Origin: Oceanobacillus arenosus
GTDB taxonomy: Bacteria > Bacillota > Bacilli > Bacillales > Amphibacillaceae
DNA: 64,000 bases
NCBI RefSeq assembly: GCF_003369575.1
Contig: NZ_PIOC01000002.1
Location: 1-64,000 of the forward strand
Direction of reading: 5' to 3'
Every line of letters starts with the position of its first letter. Positions within the stretch are counted from its first letter, which is position 1. The notes beneath the pieces are model-generated. The model did no database searches. It saw only the letters and a program-made list of their open reading frames with translations, and was not told the origin of the DNA. Below, piece after piece: positions 1 through 10,784 of the stretch. The position numbers were made by a program, and so were the translations under genes.

Positions 1-87
<87 letters not shown>

Positions 88-91
88 TAAC

Positions 92-132
92 AAAAAAGTC
101 TAAGATACAAAACCTGTATCTTAGACTTTTTT
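92..132 (+). terminator. Intrinsic terminator of the rRNA operon
   Basis: A 17-bp perfect inverted repeat (92-108 with 116-132) around a 7-nt loop starts with A6 and ends in T6, so it could stop transcription from either side. Confidence 0.9.
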
Positions 133-248
133 ATTTAAATCATTATCTGGTCTTAATCATGAATTCTAAGCATATACATAATTGAATAAATCAATATAGT
201 TGCTAATACAATAGTAAAATTACTTGGAACAGAAAGGAATGCAAGCAA

Positions 249-950
249 TTGGACACACTTTTACATGAAGTATTTGGGGATGATTTTCATATTATTATTA
301 TTCGTTTACTTATTGCCTTAGTACTGTCAGGTTTAATTGGTTTTGAACGGGAACTGAATAATCACTCCGCTGGTTTTCGAACACACATACTAGTAGGTGT
401 CGGCTCTTGTTTAATGATGTTAATGTCACTATACGGGTTTTCCTCATTTATAGAGGCGTATGATAATGTGCGATTTGATCCAGCACGAATACCATCTTAC
501 GTTATAAGTGGCATTGGTTTTCTTGGAGCAGGAACGATTATTGTATATGGAGGTACGATTCGCGGTTTAACTACGGCGGCATCGATTTGGACTGTAGCTG
601 GAATTGGTCTAGTAGTGGGTGTTGGAATGTACGGGGCTGCAATGTTAACAACATTGATTATTTTAGTAAGTTTAATCTTCCTGAACAATTTCGAAAAGCT
701 TCTTCCAAGAATCCATGCTTCCAGTTTCATTGAAATTATTGTCGAACCGGAGTTAGAAATAAAGGACGTTGTTGCAGCGGTTGAGATGTTTGGCGAAAAG
801 GTAAAGAATATCGATATTATTAAAATGGAAAGTGAGATTAGAAAAATACACATTCGATTAATACAGGGGAAGAATGGGGATCGAATTTCCATGATAGATG
901 CGATTTCTAAGATTGATTACGTGAATAATGTTTCTGAACTGGATAAATAG
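249..950 (+). CDS. MgtC/SapB family membrane protein
   Basis: A 233-residue protein with a TTG start, placed by an AAAGGA ribosome binding site about 10 nt upstream. The N-terminal half has several hydrophobic membrane segments and the MgtC/SapB signatures LIGFERE, GFRTHILVG and GIGFLGAG. The C-terminal 75 or so residues are soluble and look like the ACT-like tail of the family. MgtC proteins are linked to growth at low magnesium and to ATP synthase or membrane-potential control rather than proven Mg2+ import. It stands alone between the rRNA terminator and its own terminator. The family call is firm and the function is open. Confidence 0.85.
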   Translation: MDTLLHEVFGDDFHIIIIRLLIALVLSGLIGFERELNNHSAGFRTHILVGVGSCLMMLMSLYGFSSFIEAYDNVRFDPARIPSYVISGIGFLGAGTIIVYGGTIRGLTTAASIWTVAGIGLVVGVGMYGAAMLTTLIILVSLIFLNNFEKLLPRIHASSFIEIIVEPELEIKDVVAAVEMFGEKVKNIDIIKMESEIRKIHIRLIQGKNGDRISMIDAISKIDYVNNVSELDK

Positions 951-1009
951 GGAAACACTTTCTTCCATTCCATTGGCTTCAACATTGAAGCTAAACGCAG
1001 ATTTTCTTA

Positions 1010-1048
1010 ACAAAACCTTACATTAATCACAGTGTAAGGTTTTGTTTT
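1010..1048 (+). terminator. Terminator after the MgtC-family gene
   Basis: A 13-bp perfect stem (1010-1022 with 1033-1045) with a 10-nt loop, followed by a T-rich tail. It isolates the upstream gene from the ctsR operon. Confidence 0.85.
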
Positions 1049-1081
1049 CGTTTTTTTGTCCACACTAGGTTATAAAATCTA

Positions 1082-1110
1082 TTTGCATCTCCATAATAAA
1101 TGCGTATAAT
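1082..1110 (+). promoter_or_regulatory. SigA-type promoter of the ctsR operon
   Basis: TTTGCA (1082-1087), a 17-nt spacer and a perfect TATAAT (1105-1110). The predicted transcription start falls inside the CtsR box that follows, which fits repression by steric blocking. Confidence 0.75.
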
Positions 1111-1118
1111 AAGGATAT

Positions 1119-1141
1119 AGTCAAAGATAGTCAAAGTCAAA
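1119..1141 (+). promoter_or_regulatory. CtsR operator (heptad repeats)
   Basis: Two AGTCAAA heptads (1119-1125 and 1129-1135) are separated by 3 nt, the arrangement of the known CtsR box. A third GTCAAA (1136-1141) follows directly. The box lies just downstream of the -10 element of the ctsR promoter, so the operon is predicted to repress itself. Confidence 0.88.
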
Positions 1142-1191
1142 TGATGCAATAAATAATAGACTTACTCATACTAACAAGAGGAGATGGGCAG

Positions 1192-1653
1192 ATGAGTAAT
1201 ATTTCAGATGTTATTGAAGAGTATTTGAAAAGGGTTTTGCAATCAAAGGGGCAAAATGCGATTGAGATTAAGCGAAGTGAAATTGCGGAATTGTTTCAAT
1301 GTGTTCCTTCCCAAATCAATTATGTAATCAACACGCGTTTTACAATGGAAAAAGGGTATACAGTAGAAAGTAAGCGTGGTGGTGGTGGATATATTCGAAT
1401 CATTCGAGTAACACACCAGGATAAATCTGAATTAATAGATGAAATCATACAAATGATCAACCCGGTCGTAACCCAGCGCTCGTCAATTGATGTGCTCGAG
1501 CGTCTTTTAGAAGAAGAACTTATTTCGGAGCGTGAGGCAAAGCTGATGCTTAGTGCGATTGATCGAAATACACTCGCATTTAAATTGCCGGTCCGTGATG
1601 AAGTACGGGCGCGCATTCTAACTGCTATGCTTACACAATTAAAGTATATGTAG
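1192..1653 (+). CDS. ctsR: Transcriptional repressor CtsR
   Basis: A 153-residue class III heat-shock repressor, the usual length for the family. The N-terminal winged helix-turn-helix runs over residues 1-70 and contains the glycine-rich wing loop RGGGGYIRI, which is the thermosensor in Bacillus CtsR. The C-terminal half is the dimerisation region that McsB and ClpC act on. The start follows an AGGAGATGG binding site. It is the first gene of ctsR-mcsA-mcsB-clpC, and CtsR boxes sit at its own promoter. Confidence 0.97.
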   Translation: MSNISDVIEEYLKRVLQSKGQNAIEIKRSEIAELFQCVPSQINYVINTRFTMEKGYTVESKRGGGGYIRIIRVTHQDKSELIDEIIQMINPVVTQRSSIDVLERLLEEELISEREAKLMLSAIDRNTLAFKLPVRDEVRARILTAMLTQLKYM

Positions 1654-1734
1654 ATTCTTTATTCTTGCTAAGTATAGTAGCAGAGTATAAGATTTTCTTA
1701 ACAATGATACAAATAGGTAAGGAGGAGAAGCAGA

Positions 1735-2286
1735 GTGGAATGTCAAGAGTGCCATGAACGACCAGCCACACTTCATTTTACACAAATAAGTAATGGTGAA
1801 AAGACGGAAATTCATGTTTGCGAGGTATGTGCGAAGGAGAAGGGATATTTAACCTATCCGGATGAGGCATATTCGTTTCATCATTTACTAACGGATTTAA
1901 TTAATTTCAATGCATCTAAAATAGAGAGTGTTGAAAATGACGCATTCAAACAGCAAGCACAGGAATTGACATGTCCACATTGTGGAATGACATTCACCCA
2001 GTTTAAGCGGATTGGAAAATTTGGATGTGCATCCTGTTATCATACCTTTTCAACTCGTTTGGATCCTATTTTTCGACGTGCACATGCAGGGAATACGAAA
2101 CATAATGGAAAGGTTCCGAAACGTACGGGTATTGATTTACAAACAAGGAAACAACTTGAGGACTATAAGAAGGAGCTTCAATACTTAATTGAAACCGAGG
2201 CATTTGAAAAGGCGGCAATCATCCGTGATAAAATCAAAGCGCTAGAAAGTAGTTCAAAGAAGTCAGAAGCAGGTGACAAGTCATGA
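1735..2286 (+). CDS. mcsA: McsA, zinc-binding activator of the McsB arginine kinase
   Basis: A 183-residue protein with a GTG start after a strong AAGGAGGAG site. It has four CxxC zinc motifs (CQEC, CEVC, CPHC, CASC) in the first 105 residues and a C-terminal UVR domain ([17 protein letters not shown]). In Bacillus McsA activates McsB and helps inactivate CtsR. It overlaps mcsB by 4 nt (ATGA), which suggests translational coupling. Confidence 0.95.
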   Translation: MECQECHERPATLHFTQISNGEKTEIHVCEVCAKEKGYLTYPDEAYSFHHLLTDLINFNASKIESVENDAFKQQAQELTCPHCGMTFTQFKRIGKFGCASCYHTFSTRLDPIFRRAHAGNTKHNGKVPKRTGIDLQTRKQLEDYKKELQYLIETEAFEKAAIIRDKIKALESSSKKSEAGDKS

Positions 2287-3347
2287 GCTTAGAACACTTT
2301 ATCGATAATGCAATTAGCCCCTGGATGCGTAATGATGGTCCAGAAAGTGACATCGTTTTAAGTAGCCGAATCCGGTTAGCAAGAAATGTCGCTGATGTAT
2401 CCTATCCATTGATAGCGGATGAAGAAAAGCTAGAAGAAATTCGTGACTTTTTTCAGGAAAACTATGAACATCAATCATTTCGAAATCATGAGGATTTGGA
2501 GTTTATTTCAATAAGTGACCTATCAGCGATTGAAAAGCATGTATTAGTCGAAAAGCACTTAATCAGCCCCCATTTAGTGAAGTATAGTGATGAGGCTGCA
2601 GCGCTAATCTCACAAGATGAGCAAATCTCTGTGATGATTAACGAAGAGGATCATCTTCGGATTCAACTCTATTATCCTGGATTACAATTGCGAAATGCAC
2701 TAGAAGATGCATTTGCACTAGATGATTGGTTGGAGGAAAGAGTGGACTATGCATTTGACGAAACGCGGGGATATTTAACGTGCTGCCCTACAAATGTTGG
2801 AACAGGGCTACGTGCTTCGGTTATGATGCATCTACCGGCACTGACGTTGACGAAACAAATTAATCGAATAATACCAGCAATCAACCAGTTAGGTCTCGTG
2901 GTAAGAGGCATTTATGGTGAAGGTAGTGAAACGATAGGAAATATATTCCAAGTTTCCAACCAAATTACGCTAGGTAAATCGGAAGAAGATATTGTGAGCG
3001 ATCTCGAGAGTATTGTGAATCAATTAATTGGACATGAACGGAACGCTCGTAGCATACTTATGAAACAATCTGAATTGACACTAGAAGATCGTATCTATCG
3101 TTCTTATGGTGTTTTAGAATATAGTCGCATTATAAATGCAACAGAAGCAGCTAGATGTATCTCAAACGTGCGATTAGGAATAGATTTAGGTATTATTAAA
3201 CATACATCGAGAAGCATACTTAATGAACTTATGGTACTTATACAACCAGGATTCTTACAGCATTTTGCTAAGAAAAACCTCACAGCTAATGAGTGTGATG
3301 TGCTCCGTGCATCACTCATCCGAGAACGATTAGAATTAGAGAAATAG
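2283..3347 (+). CDS. mcsB: Protein-arginine kinase McsB
   Basis: A 354-residue ATP:guanido phosphotransferase-family kinase that phosphorylates arginines in proteins and so marks them for ClpCP. The motif [12 protein letters not shown] near residue 25, the [20 protein letters not shown] block around residue 170 and RGIYGEGSE are typical. It lacks the N-terminal domain of creatine-type kinases, as McsB does. It starts inside the mcsA stop and ends 13 nt before clpC. Confidence 0.96.
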   Translation: MSLEHFIDNAISPWMRNDGPESDIVLSSRIRLARNVADVSYPLIADEEKLEEIRDFFQENYEHQSFRNHEDLEFISISDLSAIEKHVLVEKHLISPHLVKYSDEAAALISQDEQISVMINEEDHLRIQLYYPGLQLRNALEDAFALDDWLEERVDYAFDETRGYLTCCPTNVGTGLRASVMMHLPALTLTKQINRIIPAINQLGLVVRGIYGEGSETIGNIFQVSNQITLGKSEEDIVSDLESIVNQLIGHERNARSILMKQSELTLEDRIYRSYGVLEYSRIINATEAARCISNVRLGIDLGIIKHTSRSILNELMVLIQPGFLQHFAKKNLTANECDVLRASLIRERLELEK

Positions 3348-3360
3348 GAGGGAATCAATT

Positions 3361-5793
3361 ATGATGTTTGGACGTTTTACAGAAAGAGCACAGAAAGTAT
3401 TGGCGCTATCTCAAGAAGAAGCAGTACGCCTTGGACATTCGAATATTGGTACAGAGCACATTCTCTTAGGTCTCGTCCGCGAAGGCGAGGGAATCGCAGC
3501 GAAGGCATTGCAATCATTAGGCTTAGAAGTTCCAAAAATCCAAGAAGAAGTGGAAAAGCTGATTGGTACCGGCAAGCAGCAAATGCAATCAATTCATTAC
3601 ACCCCTCGGGCGAAGAAAGTTGTCGAGCTTTCCCAAGATGAAGCAAGAAAGTTAGGGCATTCCTATGTCGGGACAGAGCATATTTTACTCGGATTAATTC
3701 GTGAGGGTGAAGGAGTTGCTGCCCGTGTACTTAATAATTTAGGCGTCAGTTTGAATAAGGCGCGTCAGCAAGTACTTCAGCTCTTAGGAAGCAATGAATC
3801 ACAAGCAGGGCGTCAAGGAAGAAGTGGGCAACAGCAATCAAGCGCAAACACCCCAACACTTGATTCCTTAGCAAGGGATTTAACGCAAAGCGCGAAGGAC
3901 GGGAAGATTGATCCTGTTATCGGTCGTGCAAAGGAAATTGAGCGTGTGATTCAAATACTTAGTCGCCGTACAAAAAATAACCCGGTACTAATTGGTGAGC
4001 CTGGTGTTGGTAAAACGGCGGTTGCTGAAGGACTAGCACAACAAATTATCGACAATGAGGTTCCTGAAACATTACGTGACAAACGCGTAATGACACTTGA
4101 TATGGGTACAGTCGTTGCAGGTACGAAATATCGCGGTGAATTTGAAGATCGTCTGAAGAAGGTAATGGAGGAAATTCGCCAAGCAGGGAATGTCATATTA
4201 TTTATTGACGAACTGCATACGCTAATTGGAGCAGGAGGAGCAGAAGGTGCAATTGATGCATCCAATATTTTGAAACCTTCTCTCGCACGCGGCGAATTGC
4301 AATGTATTGGTGCGACAACACTTGATGAGTATCGTAAATATATTGAAAAGGATGCAGCATTAGAGCGGAGATTCCAACCAATCACAGTGGATGAGCCAAC
4401 ATTAGAAGAAACAATCGAAATTTTAAATGGCCTTCGTGACCGCTATGAGGCACACCACCGCGTAACGATTACCGATGAAGCGATTGAAGCAGCTGCAACG
4501 CTTTCCGATAGATATATTACCGATCGTTTCTTACCGGATAAAGCGATTGACTTAATCGACGAAGCTGGATCGAAAGTCCGCTTGCGTTCTTATACAATTC
4601 CGCCAAATTTAAAGGAATTGGAACAAAGGCTTGAAGAAGTACGGAAAGAAAAAGATGCAGCAGTACAAAGTCAGGAATTCGAAAAGGCAGCATCTTTACG
4701 TGATTCTGAGCAACGTTTCCGTGAAGAAGTAGAAAAGACCAAACAGGAATGGAAGGAAAAGCAGGGACAAACCGATTCTGAAGTAACGATGGAGGACATC
4801 GCAAGTGTCGTATCGATTTGGACTGGAGTTCCTGTTTCCAAGCTAACGAAGGATGAAACGAAACGCCTTCTAAATATGGAAGAAACCTTACACGAACGCG
4901 TGATCGGTCAAGAAGAGGCAGTAGATGCAGTAGCCAAAGCAATCCGTAGAGCGCGTGCTGGATTAAAGGATCCAAAACGTCCGATTGGTTCGTTTATCTT
5001 CTTAGGACCAACAGGTGTTGGTAAAACAGAACTTGCTCGTGCACTTGCAGAGGTGATGTTCGCTGATGAGGATGCAATGATCCGCATCGACATGTCAGAA
5101 TATATGGAGCGTCATTCAACATCTCGTCTTGTTGGTTCTCCTCCAGGATATGTAGGATACGATGAAGGTGGTCAGCTAACAGAAAAGGTACGAAGAAAGC
5201 CGTATTCTGTTGTACTCCTTGATGAAATTGAGAAGGCACATCCAGAAGTATTTAATATTTTGCTGCAAGTATTAGAGGATGGTCGGTTAACAGATTCGAA
5301 GGGTCGTGTCGTTGATTTCCGAAATACAGTGATCATCATGACATCGAATGTTGGGGCAAGTGAATTAAAACAGAATAAATATGTTGGTTTTAACCTTGGC
5401 GATGAAACACAAGATTATAAAGATATGAAATCAAAAGTAATGGGTGAATTGAAAAAGGCATTCCGTCCTGAATTCCTAAACCGAATTGATGAAACCATCG
5501 TATTCCATTCCTTAGAGAAGAAACATATGAAGAATATTGTAGTATTAATGATCAAGCAATTGCAGAAGCGCTTGAAGGAACAGGACATCGATTTCTCACT
5601 TACGGATAAGGCTGTTGAGAAAATTGCCAATGAAGGATTTGATCCTGAATATGGGGCACGACCATTACGTCGTTCCATTCAAAAGAACATCGAGGATTTA
5701 ATGTCTGAAGAACTTCTTAAAGGAACCATTTCAATTGGTGAAAAAGTAAAAGTCGGACTGAATAACAAAGGAGATTTCATTATCCTAGCATAA
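3361..5793 (+). CDS. clpC: ATP-dependent Clp protease ATP-binding subunit ClpC
   Basis: An 810-residue Hsp100 unfoldase that feeds ClpP. It has two Clp-N repeats (residues 1-145), the first AAA module with GEPGVGKT near residue 210, a UVR motif ([10 protein letters not shown]) in the middle domain, the second AAA module with GPTGVGKT near 545, and the KYVGFN loop that contacts ClpP. The N-domain binds McsA/MecA-type adaptors and phospho-arginine. It is the last gene of the CtsR operon and a terminator follows. The start follows GGAGG. Confidence 0.97.
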   Translation: MMFGRFTERAQKVLALSQEEAVRLGHSNIGTEHILLGLVREGEGIAAKALQSLGLEVPKIQEEVEKLIGTGKQQMQSIHYTPRAKKVVELSQDEARKLGHSYVGTEHILLGLIREGEGVAARVLNNLGVSLNKARQQVLQLLGSNESQAGRQGRSGQQQSSANTPTLDSLARDLTQSAKDGKIDPVIGRAKEIERVIQILSRRTKNNPVLIGEPGVGKTAVAEGLAQQIIDNEVPETLRDKRVMTLDMGTVVAGTKYRGEFEDRLKKVMEEIRQAGNVILFIDELHTLIGAGGAEGAIDASNILKPSLARGELQCIGATTLDEYRKYIEKDAALERRFQPITVDEPTLEETIEILNGLRDRYEAHHRVTITDEAIEAAATLSDRYITDRFLPDKAIDLIDEAGSKVRLRSYTIPPNLKELEQRLEEVRKEKDAAVQSQEFEKAASLRDSEQRFREEVEKTKQEWKEKQGQTDSEVTMEDIASVVSIWTGVPVSKLTKDETKRLLNMEETLHERVIGQEEAVDAVAKAIRRARAGLKDPKRPIGSFIFLGPTGVGKTELARALAEVMFADEDAMIRIDMSEYMERHSTSRLVGSPPGYVGYDEGGQLTEKVRRKPYSVVLLDEIEKAHPEVFNILLQVLEDGRLTDSKGRVVDFRNTVIIMTSNVGASELKQNKYVGFNLGDETQDYKDMKSKVMGELKKAFRPEFLNRIDETIVFHSLEKKHMKNIVVLMIKQLQKRLKEQDIDFSLTDKAVEKIANEGFDPEYGARPLRRSIQKNIEDLMSEELLKGTISIGEKVKVGLNNKGDFIILA

Positions 5794-5883
5794 ATAATCT
5801 AAGGCAGATTTCGCATTGTTATTTTGGTAGTTAAGAAAGGTATAGATAAGCTAACTTAATACGAATCCAGATGATTACCATAC

Positions 5884-5914
5884 AAAGCTAGAAGAGATCC
5901 ATCTTCTAGCTTTT
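5884..5914 (+). terminator. Terminator after clpC
   Basis: A 12-bp perfect stem (5884-5895 with 5902-5913) around a 6-nt loop, ending in TTTT. The rest of the 284-nt clpC-radA spacer holds no gene and no promoter that I can defend. Confidence 0.85.
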
Positions 5915-6077
5915 CCTAAAATTCCCTGACTTTTTAACAATAAGCTATTGTAATCAGTAGTCAATACATCAAGTTGTGGCAAAAATTAGGGAAGGCAATG
6001 ATCAATTTGATAGAATTCTGTAACCTATGAAGCGTAAAAAGGGTTTACAATAGATAGAGAGGAAAGGGACGAGAAAT

Positions 6078-7451
6078 TTGGCAAAGCGTAAAAATAAGTT
6101 TGTTTGTCAGGATTGTGGCTATGAATCAGCGAAGTGGATGGGGAAATGCCCTGGTTGTAATAACTGGAATACGATGGTCGAAGAAATTGAGTCAACAACG
6201 ACTAGAGGCAACCATGTCTTTAAAGGTGTTACGAAGCTGAATAGTAAACCAGAGCGTATTACATCCATTGAATCAGAAAAGGAACCACGTGTGACGACAT
6301 CGATGAAAGAGTTCAATCGAGTGCTTGGTGGTGGAATCGTTCTTGGCTCCCTTGTGTTAATTGGTGGTGATCCTGGTATTGGTAAATCAACCCTGCTATT
6401 ACAAATTTCTTCTCAGTTAGCTGAAAAACAGTTGCCAGTCTTATACATATCGGGTGAAGAATCTACTCGTCAGACAAAGCTTAGGGCGGACCGACTTGGA
6501 ATAAAAGCTGACTTATTATATGTTTTATCTGAAACAAATCTATATGATATTACGAAGCAAATTGAGGAAGTTAAGCCTTCATTTGTTGTGATTGATTCCA
6601 TTCAAACGATTTATCGCGAGGAAATATCAAGTGCTCCTGGCAGTGTTTCACAAGTTCGAGAATGTACTGGTGAGCTTATGCGGATTGCGAAATCAATGGG
6701 CATTCCAATTTTTATTGTTGGCCATGTGACAAAGGAAGGGGCCATTGCTGGACCAAGAATGCTTGAGCATATGGTTGATGCTGTTCTCTACTTTGAAGGG
6801 GAAAGGCATCATGTCTACCGGATTTTACGTAGTGTTAAAAATCGTTTTGGTTCCACGAATGAGATGGGTATTTTTGAAATGAAAGAAGAAGGGCTTCGAG
6901 AAGTAATGAATCCTTCTGAAATATTCTTGGAAGAGCGTTCAGAAGGGACAGCAGGCTCGACAGTAGTTGCCTCAATGGAGGGAACGAGACCGATTTTGGT
7001 TGAAATCCAGGCATTAATATCACCGTCCAGCTTCGGAAACCCACGAAGAATGGCGACAGGAATTGATCATAATCGGGTGCCATTATTGATGGCAGTTTTA
7101 GAAAAACGTGTTGGAATGATGTTACAGAATCAGGATGCATATATTAAAGTAACAGGTGGTGTAAAGCTCGATGAACCTGCTATTGATTTAGCACTTGTTG
7201 TCAGTATCGCATCAAGCTTCCGTGATCGTTCAACAAGGCCGAATGATATCTTTATTGGCGAGGTCGGTTTAACTGGTGAGATAAGACGTGTTTCTCGCAT
7301 TGAGCAGCGTGTACAAGAAGCTGCTAAGCTTGGGTTTAAGCGTGTGATTTGCCCAAGGAATAATTTGGAGGGCTGGACGCCACCGAACAATATTCAGGTG
7401 ATTGGCGTAAGCACGGTTCAAGAGGCGTTAGACGTGGGAATTGAACAGTAA
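6078..7451 (+). CDS. radA: DNA repair protein RadA
   Basis: A 457-residue RecA-like ATPase and helicase that drives branch migration in recombination and repair. It has an N-terminal C4 zinc finger (C10, C13, C24, C27), Walker [11 protein letters not shown] (96-105), the family-specific KNRFG motif near 254, and a C-terminal Lon-protease-like domain. The TTG start follows GAGGAAAGGGA. In Bacillus subtilis disA comes next; here the next gene is yacL after about 120 nt. Confidence 0.96.
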   Translation: MAKRKNKFVCQDCGYESAKWMGKCPGCNNWNTMVEEIESTTTRGNHVFKGVTKLNSKPERITSIESEKEPRVTTSMKEFNRVLGGGIVLGSLVLIGGDPGIGKSTLLLQISSQLAEKQLPVLYISGEESTRQTKLRADRLGIKADLLYVLSETNLYDITKQIEEVKPSFVVIDSIQTIYREEISSAPGSVSQVRECTGELMRIAKSMGIPIFIVGHVTKEGAIAGPRMLEHMVDAVLYFEGERHHVYRILRSVKNRFGSTNEMGIFEMKEEGLREVMNPSEIFLEERSEGTAGSTVVASMEGTRPILVEIQALISPSSFGNPRRMATGIDHNRVPLLMAVLEKRVGMMLQNQDAYIKVTGGVKLDEPAIDLALVVSIASSFRDRSTRPNDIFIGEVGLTGEIRRVSRIEQRVQEAAKLGFKRVICPRNNLEGWTPPNNIQVIGVSTVQEALDVGIEQ

Positions 7452-7573
7452 AACGGTTATTATGTTAGAAAATGTAATGCAATAGTTTCCATGTTATGAT
7501 TAAATCATCGTTTTCTCCCTTTTCTAAAGGTTAATTTATAAAAATAAGGCAATAATAAAGAATGGAGGTGATA

Positions 7574-8671
7574 ATGGTGCTAAAAATAATCGTGAATCTA
7601 TTTTTTATTGTTCTTGGAGCAACAGTAGGGTATTTATATGTTCCAAACATTTTTAGTTTATTAGGTGTTTCATTAGATAGTTGGTTCACATCACCATATG
7701 TGGGCATGGTATTAGGTGCAATCGTATTCTTTCTTATCTCTTATTGGTTGACGGACTATATTGTAAACTTCTTAAAATGGATAGAGGATGCACTTATAAA
7801 AATTCCAGCAATCGATTTAATGTTTGGTAGTTTAGGTTTGATTATCGGATTAGTTATTGCATACTTCTTTACAATGCCATTACAAGATATTCGTATTGAA
7901 ATTATCTCGCAAATCTTACCGCTCTTTATTACCATTTTACTCGGTTACTTTGGATTTCAAGTTGGTTTCCGACGGAGAGATGAATTCTTCAATCTATTAA
8001 AAACGAATAAGAAAGAAAAACGAAAAGCTGCAGATGGTCAGGATGTAGAAGAAATTGCTAGCTCAAGGGCAAAAATATTAGATACTAGTGTAATCATCGA
8101 TGGGCGTATCGCTGATATTTGTCAAACGAACTTCTTAGAAGGGACGCTCATAATTCCGCAATTTGTTTTAGGAGAGTTACAGCATATTGCCGATTCTTCA
8201 GATGCTTTAAAGCGAAATCGTGGTCGTCGTGGATTGGATGTCTTAAATCGAATTCAAAAGGACTTACCAATCAAAGTAGAGATTTATGATGGTGATTTTG
8301 AGGAGATTCAGGAAGTAGATAGTAAGTTAATTAAGCTCGCAAAAGTAATCAATGGGATTGTTGTAACAAATGACTTTAATCTAAATAAAGTATGTGATCT
8401 TCAAGGTGTGAGCGTACTAAATATTAATGATTTAGCCAATGCAGTGAAGCCTGTTGTATTACCGGGAGAAGAATTAGTCGTACAAGTAATTAAGGATGGG
8501 AAAGAGCATAATCAAGGAGTCGCATATTTAGATGATGGCACGATGATTGTTGTCGAAGAAGGCAGGGACTATATCGGTCAAACGATTGAAGTTCTAATTA
8601 CGAGTGTATTGCAAACATCTGCGGGTCGAATGATTTTTGCAAAACCAAAATTACTTGAAAAAGCGCAGTAA
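7574..8671 (+). CDS. yacL: PIN/TRAM domain membrane protein YacL
   Basis: A 365-residue protein with four N-terminal membrane helices (first 130 residues or so), a PIN nuclease-like domain starting at [15 protein letters not shown], and a C-terminal TRAM domain ([19 protein letters not shown]). GGAGG at 7564-7568 supports ATG 7574, or GTG 7577 which would read MLKII as in homologues; an upstream ATG at 7562 overlaps the binding site. The family is conserved next to disA in Firmicutes and has no settled function. It is followed by a terminator. Confidence 0.9.
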   Translation: MVLKIIVNLFFIVLGATVGYLYVPNIFSLLGVSLDSWFTSPYVGMVLGAIVFFLISYWLTDYIVNFLKWIEDALIKIPAIDLMFGSLGLIIGLVIAYFFTMPLQDIRIEIISQILPLFITILLGYFGFQVGFRRRDEFFNLLKTNKKEKRKAADGQDVEEIASSRAKILDTSVIIDGRIADICQTNFLEGTLIIPQFVLGELQHIADSSDALKRNRGRRGLDVLNRIQKDLPIKVEIYDGDFEEIQEVDSKLIKLAKVINGIVVTNDFNLNKVCDLQGVSVLNINDLANAVKPVVLPGEELVVQVIKDGKEHNQGVAYLDDGTMIVVEEGRDYIGQTIEVLITSVLQTSAGRMIFAKPKLLEKAQ

Positions 8672-8702
8672 AAAGGGTATAACTTATAGAGGATAGAGTA
8701 TT

Positions 8703-8732
8703 AAAGTGATAACAGAATATGTTATCACTTTT
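8703..8732 (+). terminator. Terminator after yacL
   Basis: A 12-bp perfect stem (8703-8714 with 8720-8731), 5-nt loop, T-rich tail. Confidence 0.85.
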
Positions 8733-8829
8733 CTTATTAATAGTTAAAACTGGATACATGAAGCAAGCACAAAATGAATCAATCGAAACACCTCAGGCGT
8801 AGAGGTTATGAATAGAAAGGGGAAACACC

Positions 8830-10299
8830 ATGACAAATGAAGTTCGTGTACGATATGCTCCAAGCCCAACAGGCCATTTGCACATCGGTAACGCAAGAAC
8901 AGCACTTTTTAATTATTTATATGCAAAACACTTTGATGGGAAATTTATTGTTCGGGTAGAGGATACCGACGATAAACGTAATGTTGAAGGTGGAGAGGAA
9001 AGTCAGAACACATTCCTGAAATGGCTTGGCATCGAATGGGACGAGGGAGCAGATATTGGCGGAGAATACGGTCCGTATCGTCAAACAGAGCGACTTGATA
9101 TTTATCAAAAATATACGGACGAGCTTCTTGAAAGAGGCCTTGCATATAAAGACTATATGACGGAGGAAGAGCTTGAAGCAGAGCGTGATGAACAAAAAGC
9201 CAATGGACAAACACCTAAATATTCTGGTGCACACCGCGATTTAACAGCAGAACAAATTGCTGCTTTTGAAGCGGAAGGTAGAAAGCCTAGTATTCGTTTC
9301 CGTGTTCCAGATAACAAAACATATACATTCCAGGATATCGTTCGTGGAGAAATCTCATTTGAGTCAAGCGACTTCGGTGACTGGGTAATGGTGAAGCAAA
9401 ATGGCATTCCGACTTACAATTTTGCTGTTGCAATCGATGATCATCTAATGGAAATTTCCCATGTTCTTCGCGGGGAAGAGCATATTTCCAATACACCGAA
9501 GCAAATGATGATTTATGATGCATTCGGCTGGACTGCACCACAATATGGTCATATGACGTTAATCCTAAATGAAGAACGGAAGAAATTAAGTAAACGGGAT
9601 AACCATGTCGTTCAATTTATTGAGCAATACAAAGATTTAGGGTATTTGCCTGAAGCGATGTTCAACTTTATTTCTTTACTTGGCTGGTCACCTGTTGGCG
9701 AGGAGGAAATCTTTGATCAAGAAACATTGATTGAAATTTTTGATCCAGAACGCTTATCTACATCTGCAGCAATTTTTGATCAACAAAAATTAAAATGGAT
9801 GAACAATGAATACATTAAGAAAGCTGATTACAGCAAAGTCATTGAACTCACAATGCCATACTTAGTAGAAGCAGGGAAATTACCAGCGGATATGGATGAT
9901 GATAAGCGCACTTGGGCAGAGAATATGATTTCTTTATATCGTGACCAATTACGATATGGTAAGGAAATCGTTGAGCTAACGGATCTGTTCTTCAATGACC
10001 ATATTGAACTTGATGAAGCATCATTGGAAGTGTTAAAAGAAGAACAAGTGCCAGAAGTATTACAAGTATTCGCGGACAAGTTAATCCATTTGGATGATTT
10101 CACGAAGGACTCAATTAAAGCACAGTTTAAGGCGACCCAAAAGGAAACTGGTCATCGTGGGAAGAAACTATTCATGCCCATCCGAATCGCGACAACAGGA
10201 CAAATGCATGGCCCTGAACTTCCGTTTGCAATTGAGCTATTAGGAAAAGAAGTTATCCTGGCACGTTTAGATAAGGTGCTAAAACAATTAGGAGCTTAA
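8830..10299 (+). CDS. gltX: Glutamyl-tRNA synthetase
   Basis: A 489-residue class I synthetase that charges tRNA-Glu and, in Bacillaceae, also tRNA-Gln for later amidation by GatCAB. The HIGH motif is HLHIG (residues 16-20) in the block [17 protein letters not shown]; the KMSKS motif is KLSKRD near residue 255. It starts after GAAAGGGGAAAC. The ispD and ispF genes that usually precede it are not here. Confidence 0.97.
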   Translation: MTNEVRVRYAPSPTGHLHIGNARTALFNYLYAKHFDGKFIVRVEDTDDKRNVEGGEESQNTFLKWLGIEWDEGADIGGEYGPYRQTERLDIYQKYTDELLERGLAYKDYMTEEELEAERDEQKANGQTPKYSGAHRDLTAEQIAAFEAEGRKPSIRFRVPDNKTYTFQDIVRGEISFESSDFGDWVMVKQNGIPTYNFAVAIDDHLMEISHVLRGEEHISNTPKQMMIYDAFGWTAPQYGHMTLILNEERKKLSKRDNHVVQFIEQYKDLGYLPEAMFNFISLLGWSPVGEEEIFDQETLIEIFDPERLSTSAAIFDQQKLKWMNNEYIKKADYSKVIELTMPYLVEAGKLPADMDDDKRTWAENMISLYRDQLRYGKEIVELTDLFFNDHIELDEASLEVLKEEQVPEVLQVFADKLIHLDDFTKDSIKAQFKATQKETGHRGKKLFMPIRIATTGQMHGPELPFAIELLGKEVILARLDKVLKQLGA

Positions 10300-10379
10300 G
10301 TGTTCACATTTAGGCAATTGTATAATATAGTATTAATAAGCAAATGAAGTCCATCGTCATATGTGGATAAAGATGAACG

Positions 10380-10613
10380 TTGAAAAGGGAAAGTAGAAAA
10401 TGATTAGCTTATCCAGAGAGAATCACCGTGGCTGTGAGTGATTCTAGGCGTCATTTTTGAAGTGCCCCTTAGAGTCTGTTATGGAAAATACAGTATATAA
10501 CAGCGGTTCTCTACCGTTATTAGAGCACAAGTTGGGAAGTATTACTTTTCCAAACAGAGTGGGACCGCGTGCGAAGCGTCTCTGTGTATTGATTACACAG
10601 GGACGCTTTTTTT
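10380..10613 (+). promoter_or_regulatory. Cysteine-specific T-box leader
   Basis: The conserved T-box core GTGGGACCGCG lies at 10559-10569. A terminator hairpin follows (10576-10588 with 10594-10606, then T7). Upstream features fit stem I: the AGTAGAAAA motif at 10392-10400 and the candidate specifier TGC (Cys) at 10463-10465 after GAAG. Uncharged tRNA-Cys would stabilise the antiterminator and switch on cysE-cysS and the genes behind them. The core and terminator are clear; the specifier position is my reading. A TATAAT at 10321-10326 is the best -10 candidate but has a poor -35. Confidence 0.9.
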
Positions 10614-10673
10614 AATTCCGATAATTCTAGTAGTAATTAAACGCCATTAGGTTGCAATGTCTATTATTTCTTG

Positions 10674-10759
10674 GTAGGTAAGAAAGTATATCGACTTTTT
10701 TACTACATAAGTGCAACTAAAGCTGTCACCGAAAGGCTTTGTGACAACCAAGTTTTCTA
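10674..10759 (+). repeat. Two-hairpin element, copy 1 (before cysE)
   Basis: Hairpin 1 pairs 10674-10686 with 10695-10706 (12 pairs, one bulge, one G-T) around a loop containing TATATC. The block CATAAGTGCAACTA (10706-10719) follows. Hairpin 2 pairs 10724-10729 with 10741-10746 and encloses CCGAAAGG. The block CCAAGTTTTCTA ends it (10748-10759). A second copy with the same blocks but changed stem bases lies before nusG at 15972-16059. It sits between the T-box terminator and the cysE ribosome binding site. Confidence 0.85.
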
Positions 10760-10784
10760 ATTATCCAAGGGGGGGAGTAGAATC

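Noticed and set aside
3951-4385. Long antisense open frames over clpC
   Set aside because: They are shadows of the clpC coding strand; no family match, no binding site.
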